Shown here: positions 6,384 to 9,690 of the stretch, in pieces
Numbering within the stretch: position 1 is the first letter of the stretch
How the letters are laid out: each line of letters opens with the position of its first letter
DNA from: Deltaproteobacteria bacterium
GTDB taxonomy: Bacteria > Myxococcota_A > UBA9160
DNA length: 9,690 nucleotides
Reading direction: 5' to 3'
Assembly: GCA_003520425.1 (NCBI GenBank)
Contig: DOUU01000108.1
Location: 701 to 10,390, forward strand
Notes under the pieces: model-generated
Seen by the model: the letters and a program-made list of their open reading frames with translations, nothing else
What the model was told of the DNA's origin: nothing
The model's database searches: none
Translations under genes and position numbers: made by a program

Positions 6384-7790
6384 GTGGAGTCATCTGTTGA
6401 ACTCAGGATGGGCGCGGCTCCCGGCCCTCGGCCGCGGCGTTTTTGGCTGCGCACCTTTGGCTGCCAGATGAACGTCCATGACTCGGAGAAGGTCGAGAGC
6501 CTGCTCTTGCACAGCGGCTATACGGCTGCGCGGAGTCCCGACGAGGCGGACCTCTTGATCGTGAACACCTGCTCCATCCGGGAGAAGGCCGAGCACCGCC
6601 TCTACAGCGACCTCGGCCTCCTGCGCTCCTGGAAGGAGGGGGGCCCCGGCCGCGTGCTCGGCGTCGGCGGCTGCGTCGCCCAGCAGGAAGGGGATGCCCT
6701 GCTTCTGCGCTTCCCGCAGGTCGATTTCGTGTTTGGAACCCATAACCTGCGCCTTGTTCCTGCGCTTGCCCTTGCAGCCGGGGAGGGACAGCGGGTCGCA
6801 CGCACGGAGGAGAGGCGCAGCCTTGACCGCTTCGAGCTGCCCATCGCCCCTCCCGAACTCAGCCGCAAGAACCCGGGCCGCGCCTACCTCACGGTGATGG
6901 AGGGCTGCGACATGTTCTGCAGCTTCTGCATCGTGCCGGTGACCCGGGGCCGCGAGATCAGCCGACCTGCCGAAGCCATCCTTCGCGAGGCTGAGAGCCT
7001 CGCCCAGCGCGGAGTGCGCGAGCTCATCTTGCTCGGGCAAACCGTGAATGCCTACGGTCGCCACGCTCTCCGACGAGGGAACGCCGAGGCGACCGGAACG
7101 CTCGCCTTTGCAGAGCTGATCCGTCGGCTGGCAAAGCTTCCGGGCATCTCCCGCATCCGCTACACGAGCCCCCATCCCCTCTTCTTTGACGACGACCTCG
7201 TGGCTGCCCATGGCGATCTCGCTCCGCTCTGCCCCCATGTCCATCTTCCCGTCCAGAGCGGCTCCGATGCCGTCTTGCGGGCCATGCGCAGGCGATACGG
7301 ACGGGAGCAGTACCTGCGCCTTGTGACGCGGCTGCGCGGGGCACGGCCGGACCTTGCCCTCACCACGGACCTCATCGTCGGCTTCCCGGGCGAGACGGAC
7401 CGAGACTTCGAAGACACCCTGGCCCTCGTGCGGGAGGTGGGCTTCGTGGACAGCTACTCCTTCAAGTACTCGCCGCGGCCCGGAACCGCCGCGGCCTCGC
7501 TCGAGGCGAGCCAAGCCGTCCCCGAGCCGGTGAAGCAGGCCCGCCTCGAGGCCCTCCAAAGCCAGCAGAAAAGCCTCACCCTTGCCGCCCATCGCGCCCG
7601 GGTCGGGACACGCACCGAGATCCTGCTCGAGGGCGAGAGCCGCCGCGGCGGGCAGCTCTCCGGCCGCGACCCCTACCACCGCATCGTGAATCTGAGCGCA
7701 AGAGCGCCTGGGAGCTTTCCTCCTGGCAGCCTCGTCCCGGTCGAGGTTGTCGAGGCGACCCCCCACTCCCTCCTCGCCGAGCCCGCCTAG
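6384..7790 (+). CDS. miaB: tRNA-2-methylthio-N6-dimethylallyladenosine synthase MiaB
   Basis: This radical-SAM methylthiotransferase converts i6A37 to ms2i6A37 in tRNAs that read UNN codons. It has 468 residues, in the family range. The N-terminal UPF0004 domain has RTFGCQMNVHDSE with Cys27, NTCSIREKAEHR with Cys63 and GVGGCVAQQEG with Cys97, the ligands of the auxiliary 4Fe-4S cluster. The radical-SAM motif CDMFCSFC gives Cys175, Cys179 and Cys182. It is followed by GQTVNAYG (218-225), HLPVQSGSD (287-295) and TDLIVGFPGET (328-338). A TRAM RNA-binding domain fills about 408-466. The start is a GTG with GAGGGCAGG (6373-6381) ahead of it. The ATG at 6408 is the alternative, but its only ribosome-like bases (AGG) touch the start codon. 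Its 5' gap carries the antisense-oriented small RNA candidate, and no operon partner adjoins it. Confidence 0.96.
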   Translation: MESSVELRMGAAPGPRPRRFWLRTFGCQMNVHDSEKVESLLLHSGYTAARSPDEADLLIVNTCSIREKAEHRLYSDLGLLRSWKEGGPGRVLGVGGCVAQQEGDALLLRFPQVDFVFGTHNLRLVPALALAAGEGQRVARTEERRSLDRFELPIAPPELSRKNPGRAYLTVMEGCDMFCSFCIVPVTRGREISRPAEAILREAESLAQRGVRELILLGQTVNAYGRHALRRGNAEATGTLAFAELIRRLAKLPGISRIRYTSPHPLFFDDDLVAAHGDLAPLCPHVHLPVQSGSDAVLRAMRRRYGREQYLRLVTRLRGARPDLALTTDLIVGFPGETDRDFEDTLALVREVGFVDSYSFKYSPRPGTAAASLEASQAVPEPVKQARLEALQSQQKSLTLAAHRARVGTRTEILLEGESRRGGQLSGRDPYHRIVNLSARAPGSFPPGSLVPVEVVEATPHSLLAEPA

Positions 7791-7812
7791 CCGACCCGCG
7801 ACTGAAGGAACG

Positions 7813-7867
7813 GTCGCCGCTCGCCGATGGAGGAGAGCGGCGGCACGGAGGCCCTCGGCGGAGGGCC
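7813..7867. other. Two tandem hairpins after miaB
   Basis: The first hairpin is a 10-bp stem with one wobble pair, 7813-7822 with 7835-7844 (core CGCCGCTC and GAGCGGCG), around a 12-base loop. The second is GGCCCTC (7850-7856) with GAGGGCC (7861-7867), closed by the tetraloop GGCG. Neither has a T-run on either strand, so they are not standard intrinsic terminators. They may protect the miaB 3' end or belong to the leader of the next gene. Confidence 0.35.
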
Positions 7868-7889
7868 GGAAGCGCCGTCGCAAGATCAG

Positions 7890-7945
7890 CCGGTAAGAGC
7901 CGGACCTGAATCGGCAATTGCATTCCCCGGGGCGCGCGGCCGGGG
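7890..7945. other. Further short inverted repeats before the response-regulator gene
   Basis: CCGG (7890-7893) can pair with CCGG (7900-7903) over TAAGAG. CCCCGG (7925-7930) can pair with CCGGGG (7940-7945) over a 9-base GC loop, ending just before the ribosome site AAGGGTGG (7948-7955). I see no clear promoter boxes in this 168-base gap. Confidence 0.25.
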
Positions 7946-7958
7946 CGAAGGGTGGGGC

Positions 7959-9690
7959 ATGGCCAAGGCGCGAATCCTCGCCGTCGACGACCAGCTCTAC
8001 TTCCGCTCCTTCATGGAGGACCTCCTCACCCAGGAAGGCTACGAGGTCGTGACCGCCAGCACTGGGGAAGAAGCGCTCGAGCGCCTCGAGCGGGAGCGCT
8101 TCGAGGTCGTGGTGACCGACCTCGTGATGCCCGGCATGGACGGGAGCGTCCTTGTCCAGCGCATCAAAGAGCGCGTCCCCGACCAAGAGATCGTGGTCGT
8201 GACCGGTGTCGGGGACGTGAAAACTGCCGTCGAGGCGATGAAACTCGGCGCGACTGACTACCAGCTCAAGCCGATCGACCGGTTGTCGCTCTGCCGCTCG
8301 CTCGAGGGCCTCCTCCAGCGGCGCAGGCTCCGCGAGGAGCACGCTCGCCTCATGGCCGAGAACCTCGAGTACATGGGTGTTCTCTCCCTCTTCGAACGCG
8401 CCATGGGACTCTTCTCGACCCTCGCCCTCGAGCCCTTGTGCGAGCGGATCGTCGAAGGCCTTTGCCTCGAGACCCGGGCACAGGGCGGCGTCTTCTGGGC
8501 GAGCCGAGACGACGAAAGCGGGCGGCTGCGGCTTGTCGCCGTGCGCGGCCTCGTCCGCGTCGACGAGGAGCCCGAGGAGATCGCCCTCGACAGCCCGCGA
8601 GGCGAGCTTCCCGCGCTCGATGGTGGAGCCGCGCTTGGACCGACGCGCGGGCGGGTGGGCGGCGTCGCCCTCTACGTGCCCCTGCGACACGCAGCCCGCA
8701 CGGTCGGCCTCGTGCGTCTGACCGATCGCCTCGACGGGCGCGAGTTTGGCGACCGCGACCGCGCGGCCGCCCAGAAGTTCGGCGAGTTTGCGGCGCAGGC
8801 CGTGGCCAACGCCCTCCGCTTTCGCGCCCTGGAGCGGCGCTCTTTCCGGGACCCGGCCACGCGCGCGTATACCCAGGCGTTTTTCGACGACGTGGCGCGC
8901 AACGAGATCCAGAAGGCCAACCGCTTCGGCCGAACCTTTGCAGTGCTCAAAGTCGTGATCGACGCGGGAGGGCCGCTTCAACGCGGCGCTTCGGAATCCG
9001 AGCTGGCCCGGCGCCTTGAGGCGGTGGTGAACCAGATCGGCCGCTCCCTGCGCTCGACGGATCTCCTCGCCGTCGAGGGAGAGGGTCGCTTCTGCGTGCT
9101 TTTGCCGGAGACCGATGCCCTGGGCGCGGCAGTGCTCAAGCGCAGGATCCGGGAGGGCCTCGAGAAGGGGGACGTCCTCACCCCCCTCTCCGCCGGCTCG
9201 CCCGTGCGGGCCCTAAGCGCCTCGGCGAGCTTTCCCTCCGACGGGACGCAGCTCGAGGCGCTCTACGGTGTCCTCGATGCGCGCATCGAGGAGGAGCGGC
9301 GCAGCCTCGTTCATGCCCTCGAGCTCGAGTCTCAATCCTTCACGGGCAGCGTGAAGGCGCTGCTCGATCGCCGCATCGCGGCGCCCCCGGAGCTGCCCGA
9401 GCAGGTCATGCGCTTCCTGCTCGACGAGGTGAGCCGACGCCCCCGCGAGCGGGGCCTTCTCTTTCTCGCGCCAGGTCCGGCCCTCTCGTCGAGCTTGCGC
9501 GACGGGTTCGAGCAGCTGCGGGGCCTTGAGCCGCGCACCGAGGTCGTCCTCGTCGCCGACGGGATGGGCGAGGCGCTGGCGGGGGCACCCCTCACCTGCG
9601 TCTCACCGCGGCGCGCCGGCACACGAGCTTCCTTCGCCGTCTACTACGGCGAGGGCCCCGCCTACGCGATGGTGAGTGAGAGCGGAGAAG
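7959..9690 (+). CDS. Response regulator with GAF and degenerate GGDEF domains (3'-truncated)
   Basis: Translating from the ATG at 7959 gives 577 residues with no stop before the window end. Residues 1-125 are a complete receiver domain: Asp10/Asp11, phospho-acceptor Asp54 in VVTDLVMPGMDG, Thr82 and Lys104. After a short coiled linker (about 118-140), residues about 145-285 look like a GAF sensory domain. Residues about 296-450 follow the GGDEF fold (DPATRAYTQAFFDDVARNEIQKANRFGR, then RSTDLLAVEGEGRFCVLLPETD). The catalytic GGDEF is GEGRF (374-378) and the FKxxND metal and substrate region is lost, so diguanylate cyclase activity is not expected. Residues about 465-577 form a further region I do not recognise. 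AAGGGTGG at 7948-7955 supports the start. It probably acts as a phospho-controlled scaffold or c-di-GMP-related effector; its partner kinase is not in view. Confidence 0.85.
   Translation, partial: MAKARILAVDDQLYFRSFMEDLLTQEGYEVVTASTGEEALERLERERFEVVVTDLVMPGMDGSVLVQRIKERVPDQEIVVVTGVGDVKTAVEAMKLGATDYQLKPIDRLSLCRSLEGLLQRRRLREEHARLMAENLEYMGVLSLFERAMGLFSTLALEPLCERIVEGLCLETRAQGGVFWASRDDESGRLRLVAVRGLVRVDEEPEEIALDSPRGELPALDGGAALGPTRGRVGGVALYVPLRHAARTVGLVRLTDRLDGREFGDRDRAAAQKFGEFAAQAVANALRFRALERRSFRDPATRAYTQAFFDDVARNEIQKANRFGRTFAVLKVVIDAGGPLQRGASESELARRLEAVVNQIGRSLRSTDLLAVEGEGRFCVLLPETDALGAAVLKRRIREGLEKGDVLTPLSAGSPVRALSASASFPSDGTQLEALYGVLDARIEEERRSLVHALELESQSFTGSVKALLDRRIAAPPELPEQVMRFLLDEVSRRPRERGLLFLAPGPALSSSLRDGFEQLRGLEPRTEVVLVADGMGEALAGAPLTCVSPRRAGTRASFAVYYGEGPAYAMVSESGE

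Noticed and set aside
7868..7920. Cyclic-di-GMP (GEMM) riboswitch before the degenerate GGDEF gene
   Set aside because: The bases GTCGCAAGATCAGCCGGTAA look faintly similar to a GEMM core, but the GCAAACC segment, tetraloop and receptor are missing.
6390..8981. Very long open frame (863 codons) on the minus strand
   Set aside because: It lies opposite miaB and the response-regulator gene, both of which have clear family motifs. Long antisense frames are expected from GC-rich third-position bias, and its translation shows no recognisable domain.

Overview
The window is a GC-rich stretch of a bacterial chromosome. All seven protein genes lie on the + strand, and nothing in the sequence indicates a mobile element, CRISPR array, tRNA or rRNA. 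The gene set suggests a Myxococcota- or Desulfobacterota-like ('deltaproteobacterial') organism or a neighbouring uncultured phylum. The clues are a MglA-type small GTPase, a fused RibBA whose DHBP-synthase half reads GQTEGSVDL, methylmalonyl-CoA mutase with MeaB, and a response regulator with a decayed GGDEF domain. This placement is inferred from gene content only.

Layout: (1) 1-378 is the C-terminal B12-binding domain of methylmalonyl-CoA mutase, cut by the window edge. It overlaps by ATGA with meaB (375-1382), the GTPase chaperone of that mutase. (2) 1515-2174 is a MglA-family GTPase, with no roadblock-type (MglB) partner in the window. (3) 2303-3598 is ribBA, which carries the two committing steps of riboflavin synthesis. 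It sits behind a 128-base gap with a candidate promoter and several short hairpins. (4) 3638-4630 and 4663-6081 form a MoxR/CoxD-type AAA+ ATPase and CoxE-type VWA protein pair. (5) 6082-6383 is a 302-base gap. (6) 6384-7790 is miaB, a tRNA methylthiotransferase. (7) After a hairpin-rich 168-base gap, 7959 to the window end holds a receiver-GAF-degenerate GGDEF signalling protein, cut by the right edge.

The most interesting item is in the 6082-6383 gap. Read on the minus strand, it has a near-consensus sigma70 promoter (TTGACA, 18 bases, CATAAT). This is followed by about 177 bases that can fold into strong hairpins around a C-rich single strand, then a perfect 9-bp GC stem with TTTTCTTTT after it. 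That is the layout of a free-standing small RNA gene, antisense in orientation to every protein gene here and not explained by any of them.

The genes look like several short housekeeping or signalling units rather than one pathway. The supported functional pairings are mutase with MeaB, and the MoxR ATPase with its VWA partner.
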